A stretch of DNA of 64,000 nt. Source: an uncultured Nocardioides sp. (lineage in GTDB: Bacteria; Actinomycetota; Actinomycetes; Propionibacteriales; Nocardioidaceae). Position 1 is the first letter of the stretch, and each line of letters opens with the position of its first letter. The notes beneath the pieces are model-generated. The model saw only the letters and a program-made list of their open reading frames with translations, was not told the DNA's origin and made no database searches. The stretch spans positions 248,001-312,000 of the forward strand of contig NZ_CANKZF010000003.1 in assembly GCF_947488515.1 (NCBI RefSeq), read 5' to 3'. Below, piece after piece: positions 1-8,034 of this stretch. Both the position numbers and the translations under genes were made by a program.

Positions 1-8
1 CCAATCAG

Positions 9-37
9 CATCCGGTCAGGATCCGGTCAGCATCCGG
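9..37. repeat. short tandem repeat beside the DUF4188 gene
   Basis: Two 11-base units (CATCCGGTCAG and GATCCGGTCAG) are followed by a partial third unit, CATCCGG. The array lies just past the stop codon of the leftmost minus-strand gene. It could extend beyond the window edge. No function is evident; it may be slippage-prone intergenic DNA. Confidence 0.6.
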
Positions 38-42
38 AGCAC

Positions 43-612
43 TCAGGTCGAGGCGTCGACGTAGTCGGGCTCGGTGGACTCGAGGCGCTCGTGTGCCGTC
101 GTACGACCCTTGCCGCGGCCGCGCTCGACGGAGCCGAACGCGGCGGCCAGGCCGAACTCCGTCATGTTGCCGTAGAGGGACTCCACGCGGTCGGCCGGGA
201 CGACGTAGGTCTCGTGGAAGATCCCGACGTCGCCCGTCGCGGCCGACTCCTTGTTGAACGCGCGCCACGCGGGCGCGTGCGACAGGGAGGCGTCGCGGGC
301 GAAGGCGCCGAGCTCCTCGGCGCTGCGCCAGTACTGGATGGTGACGAGCGTGCGTCCGCCGAACAGCGAGTGCGCGCCGAGCAGCCCGCGGTCGCTTCCC
401 GCGAGCTCGCGGAGCATCCGCGGCATGCCGGTGACCACGGGCCACCAGCTGCGCACGCGGCGCAGCCGGTTGATGCGCATGCCGATGACGAAGACGACGA
501 CGTCGTCGACCTGGGGGTCGGCGACGTACTGGCCGCCGCGAACTCCTGCGGGGGCGCGTCCGGGCGCCGGGGCATAGGCGCGGGGGACACGCCGGGTGGT
601 GGAGCCGGCCAT
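43..612 (-). CDS. DUF4188 family protein
   Basis: The 189-residue protein matches the DUF4188 pattern of small proteins with an antibiotic-biosynthesis-monooxygenase-like ferredoxin fold. Visible landmarks are the VFVIGMRINR start of the core, the MLRELAG helix and the TIQYWRS strand. The start at 612 is chosen because AAGGAGG lies 7 bases upstream; a longer reading to 657 would run through the operator. The gene is divergent from a MerR regulator 75 bp away and shares a palindromic control region with it, so it is probably that regulator's target. The biochemical role of the family is not well known. There is no signal peptide or membrane segment, so it should be cytoplasmic. Confidence 0.85.
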   Translation of the reverse strand: MAGSTTRRVPRAYAPAPGRAPAGVRGGQYVADPQVDDVVVFVIGMRINRLRRVRSWWPVVTGMPRMLRELAGSDRGLLGAHSLFGGRTLVTIQYWRSAEELGAFARDASLSHAPAWRAFNKESAATGDVGIFHETYVVPADRVESLYGNMTEFGLAAAFGSVERGRGKGRTTAHERLESTEPDYVDAST

Positions 613-626
613 GGCGGCCTCCTTGG

Positions 627-660
627 ATAGTGTTACTGTCCTGTACGACAGTGGCACTAT
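627..660. promoter_or_regulatory. MerR-type operator/promoter between divergent genes
   Basis: A 34-base interrupted palindrome has arms at 627-640 (ATAGTGTTACTGTC) and 647-660 (GACAGTGGCACTAT), matching at 12 of 14 positions around a 6-base centre. Each arm ends in CACTAT when read outward, so each could supply a -10 element for one of the two divergent genes. MerR proteins typically bind dyads lying between -35 and -10, which fits. The regulator start is at 688 and the DUF4188 start at 612. Binding by the adjacent MerR protein is inferred. Confidence 0.75.
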
Positions 661-687
661 CTATGACGTGGGTCAAGGGGGACGAGC

Positions 688-1332
688 GTGCGGATGTCCG
701 AGCTCTCGGAGCGGACCGGCGTGCCGGTGCCGACGATCAAGTACTACCTCCGCGAGGGGCTGCTCCCCGAGGGCGAGAAGCGGACACCGCGGCTCACCGA
801 CTACGACGAGCAGCACGTACGACGTCTCGAGCTGCTGCGGATCCTGCGCGACGCGGGCGACGTGCCCGTCGAGGGTCTCAAGCGCCTCGTCGCCGCGACG
901 GAGACGCAGGGGACCGTGCACGACCTCTTCGCGGTGGCAGCCGACGCGCTCGCACCCACCCCGCCCCCGGCGTCCGCCGACCCGTCGCGGGCGCAGGCGC
1001 GGGAGATCGCCGACGCGATCATCGACCAGGCGGGCTGGGACCGCGTGCGGGCGGACTCGGTCGACCGCGACAACCTCGCGGTGACCCTGGAGCTGGTGGC
1101 GTCCTTCGACACCCATCCCCGCGGTCCCGGCGAGATCGGGCCCTACGTCGCGCTGGCCGACCAGCTCGCCCGCCACGAGATCGCGAACCTCGACGACCGC
1201 AAGGACCGCGTCGGCCTGCTCGAGGAGATGATCGTCGGGCAGGTCGTGTTCGCGACGGTGCTCACCACGCTGCGGCGGCTCGCCGAGGAGCACCACTCGC
1301 ACGAGCGGTTCGGGGACGACCGGCGCGACTGA
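688..1332 (+). CDS. MerR family transcriptional regulator
   Basis: The 214-residue protein has an N-terminal MerR winged helix: MSELSERTGVPVPTIKYYLR is the helix-turn-helix, followed by the wing GLLPEGEKRTPRLTDYDEQH and the RRLELLRILRDAG helix. The remaining ~140 residues form an effector or dimerisation part with no recognised ligand domain and no cysteine cluster, so metal sensing is unlikely. The start is GTG at 688, with AAGGGG seven bases upstream; an ATG at 694 is the alternative. It is divergent from the DUF4188 gene, and the palindrome in the intergenic region suggests autoregulation plus control of that gene. Confidence 0.9.
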   Translation: MRMSELSERTGVPVPTIKYYLREGLLPEGEKRTPRLTDYDEQHVRRLELLRILRDAGDVPVEGLKRLVAATETQGTVHDLFAVAADALAPTPPPASADPSRAQAREIADAIIDQAGWDRVRADSVDRDNLAVTLELVASFDTHPRGPGEIGPYVALADQLARHEIANLDDRKDRVGLLEEMIVGQVVFATVLTTLRRLAEEHHSHERFGDDRRD

Positions 1333-1400
1333 GCGCGGGCGGGCTGGACCTCCGGCCTCGTCTCGTTGACCACGGGCCGACCCGGGAGGACGCTGGCGGG

Positions 1401-1838
1401 GTGAGTACGCCACGGCGTCGCTTCGCGGCGATGGGCAACAGGATCGGGGTCTTCACGCACCGCGCGGCGGGAGGTCGCCTCGACGCCTTCGGCGACACGA
1501 CTGTCCTGATGATCACCGCACCCGGTCGTCGCACCGGCGTGCCACGCTCGACCATGGTGCGCTACCTCGAGCACGACGACGGTTACCTCGTCTGGGGTAC
1601 CGCGAGCGGGGCGCCCCGTGACCCTGACTGGTTCCGCAACCTGCGCCACACGTCCCGCGCTCGTATCGAGATCGGTAGGGACGCCCAGGACGTCGACATC
1701 GAGGAGCTCACCGGCCCGGAGCGCGACAGGGTCTGGCGCGACGTGGTCCTGGCGCGGGCGCCGGGCGTGGCGCGCTACGAGAGAAAGGCCGGCCGGGTGA
1801 TCCCGGTCGCGAGGCTCACGCCGGTCCGCTCGGCCTGA
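1401..1838 (+). CDS. Ddn-like nitroreductase/deazaflavin-dependent oxidoreductase
   Basis: This 145-residue protein resembles the F420H2-dependent Ddn family of split-barrel reductases. Family features visible are the TTVLMITAPGRRTGVPRST core, the strand LVWGTASGAPRDPDWFRNL and ARIEIG. Members use reduced F420 to reduce quinones, nitro compounds or related substrates; the substrate here is unknown. The start is GTG at 1401 with GGGAGGA about 10 bases upstream; an ATG at 1431 is possible but loses N-terminal residues. The 3' end overlaps the 3' end of the convergent lipB by 23 bp. Confidence 0.85.
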   Translation: MSTPRRRFAAMGNRIGVFTHRAAGGRLDAFGDTTVLMITAPGRRTGVPRSTMVRYLEHDDGYLVWGTASGAPRDPDWFRNLRHTSRARIEIGRDAQDVDIEELTGPERDRVWRDVVLARAPGVARYERKAGRVIPVARLTPVRSA

Positions 1839-2574
1839 CCAGCTCGATGCGGGGGCCGCGGCCCGGCTCGGGACGGGCGTCGTAGTCGGGGGTGGCGTCG
1901 TAGGGCCGCCAGGCGAGGTACGTCGCCAGGTGCCGGCGCACGCTCGGCAGCACGTCGTCGATGGTGACGTCGCGACCGAGCTCCTGCGAGAGCGAGGTGA
2001 CGCCGGCGTCGGCGATGCCGCACGGGACGAAGCGGTCGTACCAGCCCAGGTCGACGTCGCAGTTGAGGGCGAAGCCGTGCATCGTGACGCCCCGGCTGAC
2101 CCGGATCCCGATCGCAGCGATCTTGCGCTCGGGGCCACGCTCGTCCTCGCGCAGCCACACGCCGCTGCGGCCCGGGATGCGGGCGGTGGTGACGCCCAGG
2201 TCGGTGCAGACCGCGATGAGCGCCTCCTCGACCCGGCGCACGTAGTCGACGACCTTGACGTGATCGGGCAGCCGGACGATCGGGTAGCCGACGAGCTGGC
2301 CGGGGCCGTGGAAGGTGATCTTGCCGCCGCGGTCGACGTCGATCACCGCCGCGCCGCCCGGGTCGAGCGGCCGCTCGTGCGGCTCGGTGCGCTTGCCGGC
2401 GGTGAAGACGGGCGGGTGCTCGAGCAGCAGCACGGTGTCGGCCCGCGAGCCAGCGACGACCTCCTCGTGCACCCGGCGCTGGAGGTCCCAGGCGGCCAGG
2501 TAGTCGACGGCGTCGTCGCCGAGACCGGCGACCTCGACGTCGAGCGCGTGCGGGGCGATCTGGTCCGACGACAT
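1816..2574 (-). CDS. lipB: Octanoyltransferase LipB
   Basis: LipB transfers the octanoyl group from octanoyl-ACP to the lipoyl domains of 2-oxoacid dehydrogenases and GcvH. The 252-residue protein shows the family blocks DTVLLLEHPPVFTAGKR, GGKITFHGPGQLVGYPIV and GVTMHGFALNC. The last carries the conserved cysteine, and the HGPGQ region lines the active site. Its substrate SucB is encoded 5.5 kb away. The partner gene lipA, often adjacent in actinobacteria, is not next to it here. The start is ATG at 2574, preceded by TACGCT seven bases upstream and no ribosome binding site, suggesting a leaderless message. Confidence 0.96.
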   Translation of the reverse strand: MSSDQIAPHALDVEVAGLGDDAVDYLAAWDLQRRVHEEVVAGSRADTVLLLEHPPVFTAGKRTEPHERPLDPGGAAVIDVDRGGKITFHGPGQLVGYPIVRLPDHVKVVDYVRRVEEALIAVCTDLGVTTARIPGRSGVWLREDERGPERKIAAIGIRVSRGVTMHGFALNCDVDLGWYDRFVPCGIADAGVTSLSQELGRDVTIDDVLPSVRRHLATYLAWRPYDATPDYDARPEPGRGPRIELVRPSGPA

Positions 2575-2581
2575 GGCCCCG

Positions 2582-2587
2582 AGCGTA
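2582..2587 (-). promoter_or_regulatory. putative -10 element of leaderless lipB
   Basis: TACGCT on the minus strand ends 7 bases before the lipB ATG and no purine-rich ribosome site intervenes. The geometry matches leaderless actinobacterial promoters. Confidence 0.5.
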
Positions 2588-2699
2588 CGCCGCTGGGCCG
2601 CCCGTCCCGCCGCGGGTTCGGATGACCCAGGGGAGGGGGACGGACGAGCGCCTGTGGATGACGCCTGCAGCTGGGCGGGGATTCGGCGAGGGTGGCGGG

Positions 2700-3272
2700 G
2701 TGGACCCGCGACGCCTGCTCCCCGCGCTCACCGCCGCCGCCTGCGCGCTGGTGGTGGCGACGCTCGTGGTCGTCGTGGCGCGCCCTGACCCGGCGCCGCG
2801 CCCCCGACTGCCGAGCCCGGCCTCATCCTCGTCCGCGCCGCAGCTCGACCGGTCCGGGCCGGCTGCGGTGCTCGCGGCCTGGGACCAGCGGCGGTCCGCC
2901 GCCTGGGCCGAGGGCGACGCGGGTGCGCTCGAGAGGTTGTACGCCGACGGGTCCGGCGCGGGGGCGGCAGACGTCCGGCTGCTGCGGAACTACGCCCGGC
3001 GGGGGCTCCGGGTCGAGGGGATGACGACGCAGGTGCTGGGCCTGCGGGTGGGAGCCCGGTCCCCGGGCCGGCTGGTGCTGGTGGTCACGGACCGTGTCGT
3101 CGGGGCGGAGGCCGTCGGGTCCGGCGCACCCGTCTCGTTGCCGGTGGACCGGCCCTCCACGCGACGGGTGGTGCTGGTCCGCGAGGGCGCGGGGTGGGTG
3201 GTGGCAGAGGTGCGCGATCAGGACAGCGCGGCGGCCAGCACCTCGCGCACGTCCTCGTCCTCGAAGTCGTAG
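2700..3272 (+). CDS. Hypothetical membrane-anchored protein
   Basis: The family is not recognised. Reading from GTG 2700, the 190-residue product has a short basic start, one hydrophobic segment near residues 5-27 (LLPALTAAACALVVATLVVVV) and a Pro/Ser-rich linker. A ~140-residue extracytoplasmic domain follows, beginning with the pattern AVLAAWDQRRSAAWAEGD, which resembles NTF2-like or lumazine-type secreted domains. A further upstream ATG at 2622 is possible, but GTG places the hydrophobic segment at the true N terminus. The last 55 bp overlap the convergent epimerase gene. The product is probably membrane-anchored or exported. Confidence 0.6.
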   Translation: MDPRRLLPALTAAACALVVATLVVVVARPDPAPRPRLPSPASSSSAPQLDRSGPAAVLAAWDQRRSAAWAEGDAGALERLYADGSGAGAADVRLLRNYARRGLRVEGMTTQVLGLRVGARSPGRLVLVVTDRVVGAEAVGSGAPVSLPVDRPSTRRVVLVREGAGWVVAEVRDQDSAAASTSRTSSSSKS

Positions 3273-4108
3273 CCGGCCCGCTCGAGGGCGGCCGGTCGGG
3301 CGTTGACCGACCCGAGCACCTCGGGCGCGAGGTCGCCGGCAGCCATCTTCATCAAGGGGGCCGGGACGGCGAAGAAGGCCTTGCGGTGCAGCGCGGCCGC
3401 CAGCGCCTTGGTGAACTCGGCGTTGGTAGGCGTGTTCGGGCAGCAGAGGTTGAAGGCGCCGGAGACGTCGCGCGACTCGATGAGGTAGCTCACCGCGCCG
3501 ATCCAGTCGCGCAGCGAGATCATCGGCATGAACTGCTCGCCCGACCCCAGCCGGGCGCCGCCGCCGGCCTGGAAGAGCAGGCGCAGCTGCTTCAGCGGCG
3601 GCGAGGTGCGGTCCATGACCGGGGAGGTCCGCAGCTCGCACACGCGCGCGCCCGCCTTGCGGGCCGGGTCGGCCGCCTCGGACCACTCGCGGGAGACGTT
3701 GGTGAGGAACGCGTCGCCGGTGCTGGGGGTGTCCTCAGTGACCGGCGACGCGCCATGGTCGCCGTACCAGGCGATGCCGTTGCCGGCGAGGAAGGCCGCC
3801 GGGCGCTCGGTCTCGGCGATCGTCTCGGCGAGCAGCCGGGTGGTCGAGACCCGCGACTCGAGCACCTCCCGCGCCCACTTCTTCGAGTGCGGGTTGCCGG
3901 CGATGGGCGCGCCGGCGAGGTTGACCACCGCGTCGGCGGACGCGATCACCGCGGCGTCGATGCTGCCGCCAGCCGGGTCCCACCGGGACTCGTGGGCCGA
4001 GCCGGGCTCGCGCCGGACGAGGGCCGTCACCTCGTGCCCGTGCACCCTCAGGTGGTCGGACAGGTGGGTCCCGAGAAAGCCCGAGGCACCAGCGATGACG
4101 ACGCGCAT
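3218..4108 (-). CDS. TIGR01777 family NAD-dependent epimerase
   Basis: The 296-residue protein is a short-chain-dehydrogenase/epimerase of the TIGR01777 type (YfcH-like). It begins MRVVIAGASGFLGTHL, the glycine-rich NAD(P)-binding turn, and shows VVNLAGAPI and a DUF1731-like C terminus (PAPLMKMAAGDLAPEVLGS, then NARPAALERAGYDF). The family's true substrate is unknown. In actinobacteria it is commonly found in the lipA/lipB-sucB-lpdA neighbourhood, as here. The start at 4108 gives the standard Rossmann N terminus. Confidence 0.9.
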   Translation of the reverse strand: MRVVIAGASGFLGTHLSDHLRVHGHEVTALVRREPGSAHESRWDPAGGSIDAAVIASADAVVNLAGAPIAGNPHSKKWAREVLESRVSTTRLLAETIAETERPAAFLAGNGIAWYGDHGASPVTEDTPSTGDAFLTNVSREWSEAADPARKAGARVCELRTSPVMDRTSPPLKQLRLLFQAGGGARLGSGEQFMPMISLRDWIGAVSYLIESRDVSGAFNLCCPNTPTNAEFTKALAAALHRKAFFAVPAPLMKMAAGDLAPEVLGSVNARPAALERAGYDFEDEDVREVLAAALS

Positions 4109-4148
4109 GTCCCCACCCAACCATGCGGTCAAAGCGGCCGCGGGTGGT

Positions 4149-7100
4149 TCAGCCAGCGAGGTGGGCCCACCGCGACGACAGCTCGTGCCACGGTCCGTCG
4201 TCGACCACGCGACCGGAGTCGAGCACAACGACCCGGTCGGCCTGCGCGAGCGCCGCCGCCTTGCTGGTGGCGCCGATGACGGCGGTGCCGCGGGACCGCA
4301 GCGCCTGCCAGAGCTCGATCTCGGTGGCGGCGTCGAGCGCGGACGACACGTCGTCGGCCAGCAGCACGTCGGCGTCGGTCGCCAGCGCCCGGGCCAGCGC
4401 GAGGCGCTGCACCTGACCCCCGGAGAGGCGCACGCCGCGGTGGCCGACGACGGCATCGGCGCCACCGGCCTCCGAGACGTCGCGCCCCATGCGGGCCGCC
4501 TCCAACGCCGGCACCACCGACCGGTCGGCGTGGTCGAGGGCGACGTTGCCGGTGAACGTGCCGGACAGCACCCGCGGCACCTGCGCCACGTGGGCGACGC
4601 GGCCGGGCCGCAGCGTGGTCTGCGGGTCGTCGACGAGGCGGCCGTTCCAGCGGATCTCGCCCGTGCTCCCGACGAGGCCGGCGAGCGCGCTGAGCAGGCT
4701 GGACTTGCCCGAGCCGACCTGGCCGAGCAGCAGGACCAGCTCGCCGGCCTGCACGTCGAGGTCGACGTCCCGGACGCCGACCGTGCCGTCGTCGTGCACC
4801 GCGGCGAGGTCGCGGATGGTGAGGGTGCGCAGCGGGTCGCGGTGGGGCGTGGAGGGCTCCGGCCCGGTGCCGCGGACGAGGTCGACGCCGGGGGGCAGGT
4901 CCATCAGGTCGCCGCCGCCGGCGAGCTCGCTGGTGGCGTTCATCCAGGCCCGGGTGCCGGGCGCCTCGGTCACGACCGTGCCGGCGACCCGACCGAACCA
5001 GTCGAAGCCGCTGACGGCGTTGGCGACGAGCAGCGCGGTGGCGAGCTCCCACCGGCCGGTGAGCAGGCCGCCCCACGCGGCGACGACGCCGCACTGGACC
5101 ATGACCACGGGTACGCCCTCGAGGAGGGCCTGCACGCGGTGCTCGCGGACGGCCGCGTCCACGCGGCCACCGTCGACGTCGCGCAGGTGCTGGTGGACCT
5201 GCGGTGTCGCCGCGGCGAGCTTGACGGTGCGCACCGACTCCAGCGCCGACACCAGCGACTGCCCGAACCTCGCGCGCGCGGTCGACGCGGCGGCGGCCGA
5301 GCGTCCGGCGACGCGGCGGCCCAGCGTCGAGGCGAGGGCGGACGCGACCATCACCGCCAGCAGGACGGCGCCGGCCAGCCACGTGCGGGCGATCAGGGCG
5401 GTCACCACGGCGATGATCAGTCCGTTGACGAAGTCGACCCAGCGGTCGGTGTAGCGCGCGAGCCGGTCGGCGTCCATCGTGCGAGCGACGACCTCACCGG
5501 GCGGCGTGCGCAGCAGCCGGCGCTGGGACGTCTGCCCGTGGAGCACCGCGGCGCGCACGCGCAGGCGTACCTCCACCCACCAGTGCGGGTAGGTGCGGAA
5601 CGCCTGGGCGAGCAGGAGCGGGCCGACGAGGAGCGAGGCGACGAGGGCGACGAGCAGGAGCTCGGGACGCTCACCCGCCTGCAGGTCGGTGACGATGAGG
5701 CCCCACACCCAGCCGGTGACCGCGCCGAACGCGCCGGTCAGCGAGGAGACGAGGAACAGGGCCGCGCCGAGCAGGCCCCACTGCGGCTGCATGCTGATCG
5801 TGTGGAGCACCTGACGGGCCAGGCTCGGTGTCGGGGCGAGCTCGGGCGGCGCCGGGGGAGTGGTGCTGCGGCGCACCGACCCGATGGTGGCGTCGTCGTG
5901 GTGGTGCTCCTCGACGACCGCCTCGTGGGCGGCAGCGTCGAGGAGGTCGCGGAACCGGCCGGGCTCGGCGGCGAGACGGGCGCGCGGACCCTGCTGGACC
6001 ACCCGACCGGACTCGAGGACGGCGACCTGCTCGGCGCGCTCGGTGGTGGAGAGCCGGTGGGCGACGAGGATGCCGGTGCGTCCCGAGATCAGCCGGTCGG
6101 CGGCGCGCACGACGCGGGCCTCGGTGACGGGGTCCATGCGGGCCGTGGCCTCGTCGAGGACGACGACGCTGACGTCGCGCACCAGGAGCCGGGCGAACGC
6201 GACGAGCTGCTCCTCCCCGGCGGACAGGCTGGTGCCGCCCGGGCCGAGGACGGTGTCGAGGCCGTCGGGCAGTCCGGCGACCCACTCGGTCAGGCCGAGC
6301 TCGGCCACCGCCGCCTCGACGGCCGTGCGGGGGACGTCGTCGAACAGGGTGATGTTGTCGGCGAGGGTGCCGGCGAGGACCTCGGTGCGCTGGGTGACCA
6401 CGCCGACGGCGGAGCGCAGCTGCTGCAGGTCGAGGTCGAGGACGTCGACCCCGCCGAGGAACACCATGCCGCGGGGCGGCTCGACCGCGCGGGAGAGCAG
6501 GGACGCGAGGGTGGACTTGCCCGACCCGGTGCGACCGACGAGGGCGCAGGTGTGGCCCGCGGTGAGCAGGAGGTCGACGTCGCGGAGGGCGAACGTGCCC
6601 GTGCCGTAGGCGAACTCCAGGTGCCGGAACTCCACGTCGAGCGGGCCGTCGGGCACGGGGAGGCCACCCGTGGGCTCGACGGGCGAGGCCATCATGGCGC
6701 GCAGCCGGAGCACGGCGCCGAAGCCCTCCTGGAGGTCGGGCAGGTGGCGGGCGAGCATGTCGACGCCCCCGACGAACATCGTCGTGACGAGGAACAGTGT
6801 GACCAGCCGTGCCGTCGACAGGTCGCCGGAGAGGACCAGCGCGACGCCGACGACGCCGACCGCGGCGAGGGCTCCGTGGAGCAGCCCGCCGCTGCGTCGG
6901 GTCACCCGCACCTCGACGGCCAGGACCGCGTCGAGGGTCTGGTGGATGACCGACGCGAGGTAGGCGTTGCGGCGCAGCACGTGGGCCTGGCCCAGCGAGG
7001 TGCGTACGTCGTCACGGGCGGCGACGCCCTCCTCGGTCGACGCGGCATGGTCGGTCCAGGCCGCCTCCTCGACGACCTTGCGCTGGGCGATCTGCGGGAG

Positions 7101-7670
7101 GAGTCGGCGGATCGAGAGGTAGGTGACGACCGCGGTCAGCGGGAACAGGAAGGCCGCCGGCCACCAGGTGAGGGACGCGACCACCCACAGCGGGCCGGAG
7201 GCGAGGAAGGTGCGCGCGGCCTGCCACACGCCCCAGCGCATCAGCTGGCCGACCTCCCACGTGTCGTCGTCGATGCGGTCGAGGACCTCGCCGACCGCCT
7301 GCTCGGAGAGCTCGGACAGCGGCTGAGCCATGGCCGCGTCGAGCAGGTCGGCACGCAGCTGCCCCTCGGCCCGGTCGCAGATGGTGGCCCACATGGTCTT
7401 GGCGACCGTGTCGATCACCGCCCCGCCCACGACGCACAGGGCCAGGAGGGTCAGGAGCGTGCTGGTCGGGCCGTCTGCGAGACGTCCGGCGACCATCGTG
7501 CCGAGGGACGCGGCGACGGCGCCGAGCAGGGACATCGAGAAGCAGAGATAGGTCAGCGGACGGCGGACCCGGTGCCAGTCGACAGGCATCCGACCCGGCG
7601 GCAGTCCGTCGGTCGCGGACGTGGTCGCCGGTGCCGGGTGGGTCTGCGTCTCGGTCACCGTCACAATCAC
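4149..7670 (-). CDS. Fused ABC exporter (TMD-NBD-TMD-NBD), asymmetric
   Basis: A single 1173-residue chain carries two complete ABC-exporter halves. Half one has membrane helices from ~residue 35 to 305, then a nucleotide-binding domain with Walker A GRTGSGKST, signature LSAGEEQ, Walker B VVVLDEA and H-loop VAHRLS. Half two has helices at ~620-880, Walker A GQVGSGKSS and signature LSGGQVQR. Its Walker B, VLLADDVSS, has Asp for the catalytic Glu, and the H-loop position reads GATSK with no histidine. One ATP site is therefore probably degenerate, as in heterodimeric multidrug exporters. The substrate is unknown. The start is GTG at 7670; other in-frame GTG codons at 7664 and 7658 are possible. 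TAACGT lies at 7674-7679. Confidence 0.93.
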   Translation of the reverse strand: MIVTVTETQTHPAPATTSATDGLPPGRMPVDWHRVRRPLTYLCFSMSLLGAVAASLGTMVAGRLADGPTSTLLTLLALCVVGGAVIDTVAKTMWATICDRAEGQLRADLLDAAMAQPLSELSEQAVGEVLDRIDDDTWEVGQLMRWGVWQAARTFLASGPLWVVASLTWWPAAFLFPLTAVVTYLSIRRLLPQIAQRKVVEEAAWTDHAASTEEGVAARDDVRTSLGQAHVLRRNAYLASVIHQTLDAVLAVEVRVTRRSGGLLHGALAAVGVVGVALVLSGDLSTARLVTLFLVTTMFVGGVDMLARHLPDLQEGFGAVLRLRAMMASPVEPTGGLPVPDGPLDVEFRHLEFAYGTGTFALRDVDLLLTAGHTCALVGRTGSGKSTLASLLSRAVEPPRGMVFLGGVDVLDLDLQQLRSAVGVVTQRTEVLAGTLADNITLFDDVPRTAVEAAVAELGLTEWVAGLPDGLDTVLGPGGTSLSAGEEQLVAFARLLVRDVSVVVLDEATARMDPVTEARVVRAADRLISGRTGILVAHRLSTTERAEQVAVLESGRVVQQGPRARLAAEPGRFRDLLDAAAHEAVVEEHHHDDATIGSVRRSTTPPAPPELAPTPSLARQVLHTISMQPQWGLLGAALFLVSSLTGAFGAVTGWVWGLIVTDLQAGERPELLLVALVASLLVGPLLLAQAFRTYPHWWVEVRLRVRAAVLHGQTSQRRLLRTPPGEVVARTMDADRLARYTDRWVDFVNGLIIAVVTALIARTWLAGAVLLAVMVASALASTLGRRVAGRSAAAASTARARFGQSLVSALESVRTVKLAAATPQVHQHLRDVDGGRVDAAVREHRVQALLEGVPVVMVQCGVVAAWGGLLTGRWELATALLVANAVSGFDWFGRVAGTVVTEAPGTRAWMNATSELAGGGDLMDLPPGVDLVRGTGPEPSTPHRDPLRTLTIRDLAAVHDDGTVGVRDVDLDVQAGELVLLLGQVGSGKSSLLSALAGLVGSTGEIRWNGRLVDDPQTTLRPGRVAHVAQVPRVLSGTFTGNVALDHADRSVVPALEAARMGRDVSEAGGADAVVGHRGVRLSGGQVQRLALARALATDADVLLADDVSSALDAATEIELWQALRSRGTAVIGATSKAAALAQADRVVVLDSGRVVDDGPWHELSSRWAHLAG

Positions 7671-7673
7671 CAG

Positions 7674-7679
7674 ACGTTA
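7674..7679 (-). promoter_or_regulatory. putative -10 element of the ABC exporter
   Basis: TAACGT read on the minus strand lies 3 bases before the GTG at 7670 and 9 bases before the third codon, also GTG. It suggests a short or leaderless message, possibly starting translation at 7664. Confidence 0.4.
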
Positions 7680-7742
7680 CGTGTCGGGGCCGACATCGCG
7701 CGCCCGATTTTCGTGTGACCCCGGCCGCGGTACTCCGCGCGC

Positions 7743-7956
7743 GAGCGGTGCGCCACCCACATTCCCTGGCGCACGAATGTGGCTCACCCACCGGCGCCCG
7801 GCGCGTCGGCGTACGACACGCCCGTGAGCGGTGCGCCACCCACATTGCCGGGCAGGTGAATGTGGCTCACGCACCGCCCGGCGCGTCGGCGTCCGACACG
7901 CGCGTCAGCGGTGCGTCACCCACATTGCCGGGCAGGCGAATGTGGCTCACGCACCG
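7743..7956. repeat. three tandem ~80-83 bp palindromic repeat units
   Basis: Units begin at 7743, 7826 and 7906 (periods 83 and 80). Each holds a long imperfect inverted repeat. The left arms are at 7747-7763, 7830-7846 and 7910-7926 (GGTGCGYCACCCACATT). The right arms are at 7776-7792, 7859-7875 and 7939-7955 (AATGTGGCTCACSCACC). Each pair is separated by 12 bases, and pairing is 13, 14 and 15 of 17. Units are linked by a conserved GCGCGTCGGCGT-type spacer. The whole non-coding stretch 7671-8034 contains this array plus the sucB terminator; no gene is supportable in it. The array could be a REP-like element, an operator cluster for the exporter or an RNA structure. Confidence 0.85.
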
Positions 7957-7989
7957 CTCGGCAGCCGGCGAACGGGCCCCGGACGCGGC

Positions 7990-8019
7990 ACGACCCCGCA
8001 CCGACAGGTGCGGGGTCGT
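7990..8019 (-). terminator. intrinsic terminator after sucB
   Basis: A perfect 13-bp stem (ACGACCCCGCACC with GGTGCGGGGTCGT) encloses a GACA tetraloop 15 bp past the sucB stop codon. There is no long U-tract, as is usual in high-GC actinobacteria. Confidence 0.85.
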
Positions 8020-8034
8020 ACGACGAGCGGTTGC

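Noticed and set aside
3528..7718. 1396-codon open frame on the plus strand opposite the ABC exporter
   Set aside because: It is a GC-rich shadow with low-complexity Arg/Gly/Ala/Asp composition; the minus strand has clear Walker and signature motifs.
7743..7956. CRISPR array
   Set aside because: Only three units, the linkers between palindromes are conserved rather than variable, and no cas genes are near.
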